Positions 9,539-18,204 of a DNA stretch of 64,000 bases are shown in pieces. The stretch lies in the NCBI GenBank assembly GCA_027488375.1, contig JAIYBW010000002.1, positions 186,001 through 250,000 on the forward strand, in the 5' to 3' direction. Within the stretch, counting starts at the first letter, position 1. The number at the start of each line of letters is the position of its first letter. The position numbers and the translations under genes are program-made. Under the pieces are notes generated by a model. The model searched no databases. It was not told the origin of the DNA and saw only the letters and a list, made by a program, of their open reading frames with translations. This stretch comes from Pseudomonadota bacterium. GTDB lineage: Bacteria; Bdellovibrionota; Bacteriovoracia; Bacteriovoracales; Bacteriovoracaceae.

Positions 9539-10249
9539 CTATTTTTTTAGATTTAATTTATTCATCATCTCTAGGCAACGATTTAGAAAGAGTCCGCGTT
9601 CATTTTCTTCCGATGCATTCAAGGGTGAAGACTTAATTTGCTGACAAATCTCTAAATTCCCCGTCGATTTTGCCATTAAAAAAACACATCGATGACCATA
9701 AGGGCGAGCGACATTTTCACATAACTTAGGATCGTTTAATTGTTCGGCCATCATCTCATAGCAATTATTTTTAACGATAAGATCATCTGCTCGACTGCAA
9801 TTTTCAGGTGAATACATGGGATTAAAGTGATTCCCAACAGTTGTTCTTAAAATACAAGAATTGCGATTACTCTTATTACTCTCTCTCATGCAAAAATCAT
9901 AAATATTTAGGAATTCAATATCAACGTAACTCTTATTATCAGAACCAAGGATTCTATAGGTCCATTCACAATTCTTCGGGAGAGGAGATTTTTTGCATTC
10001 GGGATTTGTTAATAAAATGCTCACGACCGGCGTCGTCACAGGTTCAGGAGTATAACCTGAACCACAATTAAAACCAGGAACCGCACATTCTGTTTTGGTT
10101 GTATGGAATTTCTTGAGATGGACTTCTAATTGGTGCTCTTGAGACTTAAAAATTTCTCCTAGCTTTAGTCTAATTTGGCTATCGGCCAAGGCCTGTGAAG
10201 CAAAGATTGTAAGAATAGAAATAATAAAACTCATCATAGATGCTATCAT
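9539..10249 (-). CDS. Secreted cysteine-rich hypothetical protein
   Basis: 236 aa with a signal peptide (SFIISILTIFASQALA). The mature protein has about 13 cysteines, several in repeated local patterns in the C-terminal half (NNCYEMMAEQLNDPKLCENVA, LEICQQIKSSPL), like alpha-helical hairpin repeats stapled by disulphides. This resembles small periplasmic Cys-rich repeat proteins but I cannot name a family. Start choice among ATGs at 10249, 10237 and 10234 is not decided by a clear ribosome site. It is followed at 9 bases by another secreted protein. Confidence 0.6.
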   Translation of the reverse strand: MIASMMSFIISILTIFASQALADSQIRLKLGEIFKSQEHQLEVHLKKFHTTKTECAVPGFNCGSGYTPEPVTTPVVSILLTNPECKKSPLPKNCEWTYRILGSDNKSYVDIEFLNIYDFCMRESNKSNRNSCILRTTVGNHFNPMYSPENCSRADDLIVKNNCYEMMAEQLNDPKLCENVARPYGHRCVFLMAKSTGNLEICQQIKSSPLNASEENERGLFLNRCLEMMNKLNLKK

Positions 10250-10472
10250 TCATTAATTTTTAGGCTTTGACTATATATCGGAGGCAAATTAAAAGAATCG
10301 CGGAAGTCTTAAGCTTTTAAATTTAAGGAGCCCATTGATAAAGGATCTTCTTTTACACTCCGCTCAAAAAGATTACCAGAAATAGCTTAGGTGAATCAGC
10401 TTGTCGTCCTCGATGACAGGTTGAACAGGTAGCTGTTTATCACTTGAGCTTGCAACTTCCTCGTCAAACTAA

Positions 10473-11714
10473 CTAGTCTAATTTGATCCCTCTGCTACGC
10501 ATGTAGAAAAAGACTGGACTTGCCATGAAAGTTGTAACAATCGCCATAAGAACAAAAACGGTATAGGTCTTAACAGTGATAATATTATTTTGCAAACCGA
10601 TATTAAGAAGAATCAATTCCATTAAACCTCTTGCATTCATCAAGGCTCCAATTGCAAATGAATTAGCAATATTCTCACCTGTAAATTTCGCAAAAAGACC
10701 ACATCCGATTCCCTTCGCTATAATGGAGCCAATGATCACGACAGCTGCAACTAAAAGAGTCTGTGACTCAAAAATCATGTCCATGCGTGCATTCAAACCT
10801 GAGTAAACAAAAAACATAGGTAGTAGGACAAAAGTCGTTAATGGCGTAATCATCTTGTCTAACTCATGCTTGTAAATTCCTTTAGGAAGAGAAAGACCTA
10901 AGACAAATGCTCCAAAAACTGAATAGATGCCGATCTTGTCAGTGAACCATGAACCAAGCATCAAGAGTGATAAAATAAAGACATAAAAATATTCGGTGAA
11001 ATCATTCTTAATGTTTCCAAACCTAGATGCGAGTCTGCCTATAATTGGAGCAACGACATAAAAACACAAGAAGGCATAGGCGAGTCCTCCTAAGACAGTT
11101 ACGAGGAAACTTAAAAAAGTTCCTTTAATCGAAGCTGTTATGAATGCAAGGAAACACCATGAAAGTACATCATCACCCGCTGCTGCAGATAAAACGACGG
11201 TTCCAATTTTAGTTTCAGAGAGATTACATTCTTTAATTATACGCGCTAACATAGGAAACGCTGTAATCGAAATCGCTGCTCCTACGAAAAGCCATCTAAA
11301 GTAGATATTTAATGACGTATTAAAAAAGTCATCTGAATTTAAGAAAAAGAATGTAATGGGAGCCGCGAGTGTAAATGGGATTAGAATTCCAGCAGCTGAA
11401 ATTGTAATCGCCTGTTTGGATTTTTTTCGAAAAAGATTAAGATCAAACTCTAACCCGACAGTAAACATGTAAAGAGAAAGCCCCAATTGAGCAAATGTGA
11501 AGATGACATTCATCGAATCTTTCGGGAAAAGTGAATTAAATAATTCTGGAAAGATCGCCCCCAATAGAGAAGGACCTAAAAGTACTCCCGTGATCATTTC
11601 ACAAACGACTACAGGCTGAAAAATCTTTCGTCCGAGGAGACTTAAAATCCTCGACACAATCATGATGACCATTGCCTGGAGAAAGAAGAGTTCAGCTATA
11701 GACCAGGCACTCAT
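10473..11714 (-). CDS. Cation:proton antiporter (CPA2 / Kef-type membrane domain)
   Basis: 413 aa, about 12 hydrophobic segments across the whole length. Typical CPA2 features are visible: GVLLGPSLLG near the N-terminus, FTVGLEFD, AISITAFPMLARI in the middle, and GALMNARGLMELILL near the C-terminus (the N-x-R-G segment seen in Na+/H+ and K+/H+ antiporters). No C-terminal TrkA-N domain is present, so it is a bare transport domain. The start overlaps the end of the upstream glycosyltransferase by 4 bases (ATGA), so it is the last gene of that leftward operon at the edge of the peptide cluster. Confidence 0.85.
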   Translation of the reverse strand: MSAWSIAELFFLQAMVIMIVSRILSLLGRKIFQPVVVCEMITGVLLGPSLLGAIFPELFNSLFPKDSMNVIFTFAQLGLSLYMFTVGLEFDLNLFRKKSKQAITISAAGILIPFTLAAPITFFFLNSDDFFNTSLNIYFRWLFVGAAISITAFPMLARIIKECNLSETKIGTVVLSAAAGDDVLSWCFLAFITASIKGTFLSFLVTVLGGLAYAFLCFYVVAPIIGRLASRFGNIKNDFTEYFYVFILSLLMLGSWFTDKIGIYSVFGAFVLGLSLPKGIYKHELDKMITPLTTFVLLPMFFVYSGLNARMDMIFESQTLLVAAVVIIGSIIAKGIGCGLFAKFTGENIANSFAIGALMNARGLMELILLNIGLQNNIITVKTYTVFVLMAIVTTFMASPVFFYMRSRGIKLD

Positions 11715-12607
11715 TTTATCTCTCCATGAATTAGTTTTAGCGACCTCATGAGCTGAAGGTCATTTGTAGTATAAAAATAAGTACTCTCAAGAAAGGCTTT
11801 CAGACCTAACTCACCTTTTTGCAAGTATGTTTCTCGGGCCCTGGAAAAAAAAGTGTGCTCCGGCGCCATAAGCAGTTCATACTCACTGACCCCACGCTCT
11901 AAAAAATCCATGAATTCTCGAAGGGTAATGGGAAGCTTAGTCTCGATCATAAGGTCAAAGTAACTTGCCTCCACAGTCATTTCTGAGTCCAAGTGAAAAG
12001 CATGTAAACTTTTAGGAACTCTAGATTGGATGTAAGCAGGACGAAAGATAGATCTACCGATTGGATAGCTATGAAAGTACGATTGACGCGAAGGTAAATT
12101 CTCATGAAATAACTTTAGCTGATAATCGGAAATCACTGTCGGATTTTTCTTCGTCTCCCCCGGTTGGCCGCCTATAATCTGTTCAAAGTTATTCACTACC
12201 ACCTGGGTATAGGTTGAGTAATTTGCCTCAAAATGCTCCGATAGGTTTAGGTTTTCAGAGACTCTCAAGTATTCATTTACCGGGAGATACAAAAACCAAT
12301 CATTCTCATTCGGAAAACAATGATTCAGACAGTGCTCAACATTCAAAGAATCAGAAAGGAAAGAATATTTTTCTAAATAGGGTTCTATCTCTGAGAAACG
12401 AGGTGATAATTTCCAAGATTTATTAAGTTCATCATCAATCCCTATAAAGTGCACTCTTTGATCATGGTCAAAATAATCTGATAAAGAACGCAGATCATGG
12501 ATATAGATATGAATGCGACTAATACCAAGTTCTAAATGATAGGAAACCCAATCATTAAGTTCGCGGCTAGGAGCTTTAGCCGAGGTTATGAGAATCAAGG
12601 TTGCCAT
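11711..12607 (-). CDS. Glycosyltransferase-like protein (GT2/GT92-type), DxD motif lost
   Basis: 298 aa from the ATG at 12607 (the track's GTG at 12616 adds three residues). It is a paralogue of the protein at 17260: both start with a short strand, then NDW/HNYF-x-x-H-x-x-x-GI-x-R-I/F, then an acidic D-E-L/H-E-L-x-x-x-W segment. Both match the Glyco_tranf_2_4 (PF13704-like) pattern. At the metal-binding site the paralogue reads FHIDDDELL, whereas this copy reads YLPVNEYL, so the DxD is gone. It may be a non-catalytic partner or use another mechanism. Translationally coupled to the antiporter downstream; divergent from the methyltransferase. Confidence 0.6.
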   Translation of the reverse strand: MATLILITSAKAPSRELNDWVSYHLELGISRIHIYIHDLRSLSDYFDHDQRVHFIGIDDELNKSWKLSPRFSEIEPYLEKYSFLSDSLNVEHCLNHCFPNENDWFLYLPVNEYLRVSENLNLSEHFEANYSTYTQVVVNNFEQIIGGQPGETKKNPTVISDYQLKLFHENLPSRQSYFHSYPIGRSIFRPAYIQSRVPKSLHAFHLDSEMTVEASYFDLMIETKLPITLREFMDFLERGVSEYELLMAPEHTFFSRARETYLQKGELGLKAFLESTYFYTTNDLQLMRSLKLIHGEIK

Positions 12608-12660
12608 GGACACCACCGACGAAGAATGTTTTAATAACTATAAATCCTTTGGGTAAATAC

Positions 12661-13311
12661 ATGAAAGAAAAATCTGAAAAAAAACTGGAAAGATTTGGTG
12701 TCGCAGGAATAGACTTCGACGATGTCGAAAAAGCGAAAGCTTTTACCTATGATAATCGAGAAAAGACATTCCCATCGACAGAGTTAATCTTCAGAGAAAA
12801 TCCTTTTAGTGTTGATGTCCTCAAAGCGAAGAAAATCCTAGACATCGGATGTGGAGTGGGAAGGAATCTTCCGTGGATTATGCAGCACACAGCTGCTGAT
12901 TATCATGGAGTTGATCCAAATAAATCCATGCTCCAGTATTTTTGGCAGATCAACAGCGATCCACAATATAAAACGAGGGCCAGTGTCCACAATGATTTCT
13001 CAAAACTTCATGATATGAGTTTTGACGTTGTACTATGTACCTACGTATTTCAACACATCAGTTATCGGCCCCAGGCGCCAGAAATGAACATTGATGACAT
13101 CACACAGGAAGTCTTCAAACTGACTCATCCTAATACCGTTTTTATTTTTATTGAGCATGACAAAGAAGAGCTAGGCTGGATTGAGAGATGGTTGGAATCA
13201 AACAAGATCATACCTGATGTTTTTATCCGTGACTGGACAATTTTTGGGAAGTGTTCGCAGTCCCATCAATGCGACCGTGGTAATCACCACCTTATTATTT
13301 TCAAAAGATGA
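12661..13311 (+). CDS. Class I SAM-dependent methyltransferase
   Basis: 216 aa from the ATG at 12661; the track's TTG at 12601 would overlap the divergent gene. Motif I is intact (KILDIGCGVGRNLPWI, residues ~57-72), followed by the acidic YHGVDPNKSML motif. The C-terminus has GKCSQSHQC followed by HHLIIF. A paralogue lies at 25591, inside the peptide cluster, and shares the FRENPF segment, the FIFIEHD/WIFLESE strand and the C-terminal two-Cys element. The target could be the precursor peptide, a sugar or the peptide's C-terminus; this is inferred from location only. Confidence 0.75.
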   Translation: MKEKSEKKLERFGVAGIDFDDVEKAKAFTYDNREKTFPSTELIFRENPFSVDVLKAKKILDIGCGVGRNLPWIMQHTAADYHGVDPNKSMLQYFWQINSDPQYKTRASVHNDFSKLHDMSFDVVLCTYVFQHISYRPQAPEMNIDDITQEVFKLTHPNTVFIFIEHDKEELGWIERWLESNKIIPDVFIRDWTIFGKCSQSHQCDRGNHHLIIFKR

Positions 13312-13312
13312 A

Positions 13313-14632
13313 CTATTCTGTCTTTAGCTCTCCGGAAGATAGACACGCCAGAAGAATCTTATGAGACGCTACTGGCCCGACAAGATCTAAAAGTTCATTT
13401 GGCCTGAAACTATCCCGAGCAATTAAAGCTTCTAAATCACGGATAGCCTCATGTGGGCCATTAACTTTTATACCCTCAAAATACATATACGAGTTAGATG
13501 TCACTGAACATTGCTGGAATTTAAAATTAGTTGGGTTAGTAAATGAAATAGTCGAATTTTTTTCGATAACGACCTGCAATTTTTCAAAATGATTCGCCGA
13601 TACCTTATAGCGTCCCAGGGGAAAGTTAAATCTCCACTCATCTGCAAAAGACTTCTGGCTTAATCTGTCTACATTCCCTTGAATCACGGCAAGGGCCGAT
13701 TTGACCCAGTTGGCGACGACCTGAGGGTCATGTGTGTTTACAGAAGCTCTTAGGCTTTCATTCTGAGAAAGTGCAAAAAGCCCTGATTCAATAACATCAA
13801 TAATATTGTCCAATATTGTCGCAGAAGATATGCCAAAAGTTATGTGTAACGAAGCAAGACTTTCGTCGGCAGTCGCTTTATGGAACCATCCTCGAGGAAC
13901 ATACAAAAAATCACCTTGCTCGAGAGTTATTTGCAGACCATCTTCTGCAAAATCATTCCCTACTCCCTTTAAAGAGCCAGGGTTATGCAGTCTCATAGGA
14001 TTTTCCAGCTTCGGTTTTCCTAAAACCCATTTTTTTCTTCCAAAAGCCTGATAGATAATTAAATTTTCTGTATCCCAATGGAGAGGGATAACAGATTGAC
14101 CAGGACACGAATAAAAAGCCGTCGCATGAACATAGCCTCCGAGCCAGTTAACTAACTCATCACGAACCTTACAAATCTCGGGACTACCAGCAAAACGATC
14201 AAGTTCCAAAAGGCGACATGAAAAATTGGCCCCACTAGCAACGGATTTAAACTTTTCAAGATTTGTATCCCCATTAATTTCGTGACATGGAATTGGCATC
14301 GAGTCGCAGGAAATTGCAAAAGCATTTGTCCCATCCGATAATGCAAGGTCTCGCTCGAACATCTCTAGAGAATAGATTAATCTAGAGATTTTAGGGGCAT
14401 AAAAGATATTATTTTCCCAACTTTTTTTAAAATCCTTCTCTTGTTTATCAGTTACAAAAAAATTCTTTGGAGCTGGTCCACGAAAATTAAAACTCGGTTG
14501 GGTGATGTACTGAGCTTTCCATCTCTCATCCTTGAAAAGAGCAAAAGTAAGTGGATCAAGAAAATTCGGATTTAGCGGACTAGCAGAGATCTCTTCTACG
14601 ATCACTGAATATTTACCAATATTATTCATCAT
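13313..14632 (-). CDS. JmjC/cupin-type 2OG-Fe(II) oxygenase (Cupin_4-like)
   Basis: 439 aa. The iron triad is intact: LHWDTEN gives H185 and D187, GWFHKA gives H251, with a G-R-K-K-W segment between for 2-oxoglutarate. This order and spacing match the Cupin_4/JmjC family that includes the ribosomal-protein hydroxylases YcfD/RoxA and NO66. The 180 residues after the cupin could be a dimerisation and winged-helix region. The known family chemistry is hydroxylation of protein side chains, which makes a peptide substrate plausible here. The start overlaps the end of the next cupin gene by 11 bases, so the two form an operon that diverges from the precursor gene. Confidence 0.8.
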   Translation of the reverse strand: MMNNIGKYSVIVEEISASPLNPNFLDPLTFALFKDERWKAQYITQPSFNFRGPAPKNFFVTDKQEKDFKKSWENNIFYAPKISRLIYSLEMFERDLALSDGTNAFAISCDSMPIPCHEINGDTNLEKFKSVASGANFSCRLLELDRFAGSPEICKVRDELVNWLGGYVHATAFYSCPGQSVIPLHWDTENLIIYQAFGRKKWVLGKPKLENPMRLHNPGSLKGVGNDFAEDGLQITLEQGDFLYVPRGWFHKATADESLASLHITFGISSATILDNIIDVIESGLFALSQNESLRASVNTHDPQVVANWVKSALAVIQGNVDRLSQKSFADEWRFNFPLGRYKVSANHFEKLQVVIEKNSTISFTNPTNFKFQQCSVTSNSYMYFEGIKVNGPHEAIRDLEALIARDSFRPNELLDLVGPVASHKILLACLSSGELKTE

Positions 14633-15803
14633 AGGCCTCGATTATCTCACCTAATGCAGACCACTCTTCGTAGAGGTAATTCATAGTAAACCTCTGATTT
14701 AGGTACTCATAGTCTCTGCTTAGATTTTGCTGAAAATCCTCTGTCCTGACTTTATCTAGATGCATTTTATCAACAAGTGGTGAAAAGGGATGTTTCCAAG
14801 GATAGTGCTTAATCGGTCCTTCTTTTCTACTGAATCGTTCAATGTATAAACTCATAAATATTTCGTTTACACTATTCAAAAAATTTTGAGCATGATCACG
14901 TTTAATTTTACCTAGACTTCTCCAAATTCGAATTTCTTCATCAGACATAGAATCATTTATCATTAGATCATGAAGATAAATCTGTAAGAGAGGTATCTTA
15001 TGTAAGTGAGTACTTGCCCAAGATGTTAAGCGGTGTGAATTAAATCTGAGGTTCAATGATGCCCCTGTATCAGTGTATTGGATATAGTGCCAATATAGTG
15101 GTGGGATTAATAAAGCATCCCCTGCCTTCAAATCAAAGCTTGTGGCACCAACGTATTTAAAGTATCCCTCAAGTTCAACATCACTCATATTCTCAAAATA
15201 GATACCGCTAATGTTACTGAAAGGTTCAAGCTTGTGAGTTGACTCTGGTGAAATGAGCGTGATTCTTTTACTACCAAAAATTTGATAAAAGAGATTAACT
15301 GCCCCATTCCAGTCATAATGTGTGTGCGCAAAATTCCCTTTATTACCAAGAAAAAAATTAAACCAGTAATCATTCTTATAGAAAGATCCATGATCACCAA
15401 GCTCGTAGGTACAGACTTGACTATCTAGCACCTCGGGCATGATGACCTCAGGACACAACAACGGAGAGAGTGGATCTATTTGGATATATTTTAGATACTC
15501 ACTAACAGTCGTTTTTCCTCTTGAAAATGATGGTTCACTCAAACCTCCATCCTTCCCAACAACATCAGAGGGAATCGGAATCTCTTTTCCAAAAAGGGAT
15601 CGATTCAGGGCCTTCATATATTCTGATGTAACCGGGATAATCATTTCACCAAATGATTCACAGAACTTTTCAACACTACTCAGTTGCCGAATATCTTTAC
15701 CTAAAAAGGCATTTTTTACGACAATAGGACTTTTGACATTTCTATAAAGAAGAAACAACTCTTTTAAATTACCGGAAGCTAGATCAAAATACACAATGTT
15801 CAA
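14622..15803 (-). CDS. Cupin-like JmjC-family oxygenase (FIH/Cupin_8-like)
   Basis: 393 aa. FAHTHYDWNGAVN supplies H162 and D164, and PPLYWHYIQY supplies H239, the facial triad of Fe(II)/2OG JmjC enzymes. FYQIFGSKRITLISP is the usual hairpin after the HxD. The N-terminal PIVVKNAF segment and overall order match cupin-like proteins related to factor-inhibiting HIF. In other bacteria such proteins sit beside tryptophan halogenases, which is also the case in this cluster. First gene of the leftward two-oxygenase operon, 257 bases from the divergent precursor gene. Confidence 0.8.
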   Translation of the reverse strand: MNIVYFDLASGNLKELFLLYRNVKSPIVVKNAFLGKDIRQLSSVEKFCESFGEMIIPVTSEYMKALNRSLFGKEIPIPSDVVGKDGGLSEPSFSRGKTTVSEYLKYIQIDPLSPLLCPEVIMPEVLDSQVCTYELGDHGSFYKNDYWFNFFLGNKGNFAHTHYDWNGAVNLFYQIFGSKRITLISPESTHKLEPFSNISGIYFENMSDVELEGYFKYVGATSFDLKAGDALLIPPLYWHYIQYTDTGASLNLRFNSHRLTSWASTHLHKIPLLQIYLHDLMINDSMSDEEIRIWRSLGKIKRDHAQNFLNSVNEIFMSLYIERFSRKEGPIKHYPWKHPFSPLVDKMHLDKVRTEDFQQNLSRDYEYLNQRFTMNYLYEEWSALGEIIEAYDE

Positions 15804-15967
15804 AATTATTCCTTTTTGGGACTGTCAAAATTAAACCACTTCTAACGAAAAAAGATAACTGACTGTCTGCCTCAGAAAAGTGCCACACTACTAGGCAAAA
15901 AGCTTAAGGCTGACCTCAAAAAACTACGTAATTCCAAAAACTTACCAAAAGAGCTCATTTGGGGTTA

Positions 15968-15995
15968 TTGAAAACGACAACATGTCGATTATAAT
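15968..15995 (+). promoter_or_regulatory. Sigma-70 promoter of the precursor gene, with a palindrome in its spacer
   Basis: -35 TTGAAA (15968-15973), 16-base spacer, perfect -10 TATAAT (15990-15995). The spacer contains the dyad CGACA-ACA-TGTCG (15975-15987), well placed for a repressor to block polymerase. The untranslated leader would be about 60 bases and ends in the strong ribosome site GAGAGGGG before the ATG at 16061. Confidence 0.75.
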
Positions 15996-16060
15996 AATTT
16001 ACAACAAACCGATAACTACTAATAGTACCTAGATTGGTATTATAAACAAAGAGAGGGGAC

Positions 16061-16462
16061 ATGTTTAATAAAGATCTATTTGAAAAAATTAAGGACATTA
16101 ACGTAACTGAAATCGAAGCTCGTTACAACGAAATCCGCAAAAGTCTTGTTGAAGATATTTCACTTGACCGCTTTACGACAATTGTAAAGGCAGCCAAGAA
16201 TTCTGTTAATTATGAAGAGTGGACTTCAATTCTTTCTGGTATTGAGTCAAACGTAGGTCCGATAAAAATGAGCATGCAAGAGCTTGATGCCCTTCGCGGT
16301 GGTCGTTTGGCCGGCTCAAATTTCGGCTGGAACCAAATCTTTGGTGCTGCTGTTGCTCAAAGAGATGCACTTTTCAAACAAGCTATTGAGAAACAAAAAG
16401 CTCATGCTGCTGCTCAAAAATCAGCTCCATGTGCAGCTCCTGTTCAGCCACTTAAGAGATAA
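16061..16462 (+). CDS. Candidate RiPP precursor peptide with double-glycine leader
   Basis: 133 aa, no signal peptide, with a strong promoter and the ribosome site GAGAGGGG. Residues 1-79 are helical and charged. At 74-81 the sequence reads ELDALRGG, which fits the E-L-x-x-(V/L)-x-G-G consensus cut by C39 peptidases, one of which is encoded at 23075. Cleavage after G81 would free a 52-residue tail that starts RLAGSNFGWNQIFG, has one Trp (W90), one Cys (C124), an Ala/Lys/Gln-rich middle and a Pro-containing C-terminus. The single Trp is a natural halogenation target, and Asn/Asp/Lys/Pro are possible hydroxylation sites. I recognise no known RiPP class. The precursor role rests on the GG motif and on the neighbours. 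Confidence 0.75.
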   Translation: MFNKDLFEKIKDINVTEIEARYNEIRKSLVEDISLDRFTTIVKAAKNSVNYEEWTSILSGIESNVGPIKMSMQELDALRGGRLAGSNFGWNQIFGAAVAQRDALFKQAIEKQKAHAAAQKSAPCAAPVQPLKR

Positions 16463-16476
16463 TCAGAAGCTTATAT

Positions 16477-16502
16477 GGGCACCTTCGGGTGCCCTTTTTT
16501 TT
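16477..16502 (+). terminator. Terminator/attenuator between the precursor and modifying genes
   Basis: Perfect stem GGGCACC-TTCG-GGTGCCC with a UUCG tetraloop and eight T's, 14 bases after the precursor stop. The next start codon (16503) follows the T-tract with no spacing. Readthrough would be needed for downstream expression, so this probably sets a high precursor-to-enzyme ratio. Confidence 0.92.
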
Positions 16503-17258
16503 ATGATCAACAAAAAATTAAACATCTCAGATTTATCAAATCAGTATGCCATTCACAGAAGACTTTATGTAAAGGACCTTCTTGAGGAGGCTGTGGCAGA
16601 AAAATTACTTTATCAGCTTCAAGAGTTAGAGAAACAGAGTCTTTGGTACAAAGCTGATTATGCAGAAAAACCAAAAGGAACTCCGAATAACTTAGATCCG
16701 TACATGAAAGAACTTGAATCTCAGTTCGCTTATTCTTATCAGAAATACCCCTTGCATAACCAAGGCCATGCCAGCGTCACAGCTCATGATAGTTCGAGAG
16801 CAATACCTGCAAATATAGGCCAAGATGAGCTCAGTTTAATTGAACGAAAAGTGAAATATCAATCCTTACTGGGTGAATTTGTTTCTTATTTTAATTCGGG
16901 GGAAGGGAAATCAATTATTGAACAGCTGACTTCTCATGAATTCTCAGACAATGGCCTCACTTGCTATGCCTCCCGATACACGGCAAATGATTTTAACAAT
17001 ATCCACACAGACTACATGCCAACCCGAAAGGTAACAATGGTACTTTATCTTTCAAAGCAGTGGATTGCGAATTGGGGTGGGATCACTTGTATCCTTGACG
17101 ACAAAGCAGAGGATATCCTTGAAGCCTATTCACCTAAATTCAATAGTGCGATTTTTTTCGATGTCCCTCTTTTCCACATGGTGACCCCTATATCTACCAA
17201 TTGTAAACAGTGGCGCTACACACTAACCAACTGGTTCCACAATTACCAGCAGCCATAA
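16503..17258 (+). CDS. 2OG-Fe(II) oxygenase (prolyl-4-hydroxylase-like fold)
   Basis: The track's start at 16284 lies inside the precursor gene in another frame. The ATG at 16503, directly after the terminator T-tract, is the sensible start (251 aa). Iron and co-substrate ligands are visible: NIHTDYMP (H168, D170), PLFHMVTP (H225) and QWRYTLTNWF (R238), in the spacing of the 2OG-FeII_Oxy superfamily. It has no separate Shine-Dalgarno, because the region upstream is the hairpin arm and U-run. As the gene next to the precursor it is the best candidate for a dedicated peptide hydroxylase. It ends one base before the glycosyltransferase start. Confidence 0.8.
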   Translation: MINKKLNISDLSNQYAIHRRLYVKDLLEEAVAEKLLYQLQELEKQSLWYKADYAEKPKGTPNNLDPYMKELESQFAYSYQKYPLHNQGHASVTAHDSSRAIPANIGQDELSLIERKVKYQSLLGEFVSYFNSGEGKSIIEQLTSHEFSDNGLTCYASRYTANDFNNIHTDYMPTRKVTMVLYLSKQWIANWGGITCILDDKAEDILEAYSPKFNSAIFFDVPLFHMVTPISTNCKQWRYTLTNWFHNYQQP

Positions 17259-17259
17259 A

Positions 17260-18204
17260 ATGAGTGCGGCAATTGTCTCCACAACGAAAGAGTTTACCGA
17301 AGATCATAACTACTTCATACGACATCATGTAGGAATTGGCATAAAGCGCTTTTACTTTTTCCTTGATGATCCAAGGGCAGAAATGAGCAAAGAACGATTA
17401 AAGCCCAATACTGACGCGCACATTTCAATTTTCGTCAGAGGCCATGAACTCGAGACTGCATGGGCCAAGATCCCAACATTTGATGAATATAAGACTGATA
17501 TTGATCGGCTAGTCGTAAAAAGACAGGCACTCAATGTACGACTTGCTGAAGAGCTCGCCATCAAGGAAAATATTTCGTGGCTCTTTCATATCGATGATGA
17601 CGAACTTTTACTCCCTCTTGGCTGGAAAAATATCAACGACTATCTATATTTCCTTCCCCAAGAAGTCGTGCAGATAACGGCACTCAATCTAGAACCCATC
17701 TATCAACAAGATCAACAGGATGGCATTTTCGTGAGGAGTCTAGAGTTTAAAAAAAACCCATACCTCATGTCTGGATCACAACTAGAATTGATTAAGGATA
17801 AACCAAAAGAATACTTTTATTGCAGCTATGCCCATGGGAAATCGGGTCTGCGAGTTTCATCTCTCAACGGGATACCTACGATCCCCGCAGGAGTTCATCT
17901 CTTTTATGAGCGAGCGCCGGAGACATATTTTCAATCCTCACCATTTGATCTCGTTCTTTTGCACTTCCCCTTCTCTGGTTCTGATAAACTTTTCGAAAAA
18001 TTTAATGGGATAAATTCTCAGCGGATCTATCAATATGAACAGCTAGCCTCAAAAGGTGAAAAGAACTTCTACACAGAGGCACGGCAATTAAAAAATAAGG
18101 ATGCATTCAAAAAGTATTACGAAGAACATGTATTATTTCTTCCCGATGAGATAGAGTTCTTAAGAAAACATAACCTGATTTTTGCCCCAAGACTGGAGTA
18201 CTAA
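17260..18204 (+). CDS. Glycosyltransferase (GT2/GT92-like) with intact DxD
   Basis: 314 aa, soluble. The Glyco_tranf_2_4-like pattern is present: a short first strand (AAIVSTTKEF), RHHVGIGIKRFYFF, an acidic GHELETAW segment and the metal-binding WLFHIDDDELLLP (D112-D114). It is a paralogue of the protein at 11711, which lacks this DDD. Located in the operon precursor - oxygenase - this gene - JmjC oxygenase, with a one-base gap upstream and the next start directly abutting its stop. A role in sugar addition to the hydroxylated peptide, or in a surface glycan, is inferred. Confidence 0.7.
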   Translation: MSAAIVSTTKEFTEDHNYFIRHHVGIGIKRFYFFLDDPRAEMSKERLKPNTDAHISIFVRGHELETAWAKIPTFDEYKTDIDRLVVKRQALNVRLAEELAIKENISWLFHIDDDELLLPLGWKNINDYLYFLPQEVVQITALNLEPIYQQDQQDGIFVRSLEFKKNPYLMSGSQLELIKDKPKEYFYCSYAHGKSGLRVSSLNGIPTIPAGVHLFYERAPETYFQSSPFDLVLLHFPFSGSDKLFEKFNGINSQRIYQYEQLASKGEKNFYTEARQLKNKDAFKKYYEEHVLFLPDEIEFLRKHNLIFAPRLEY

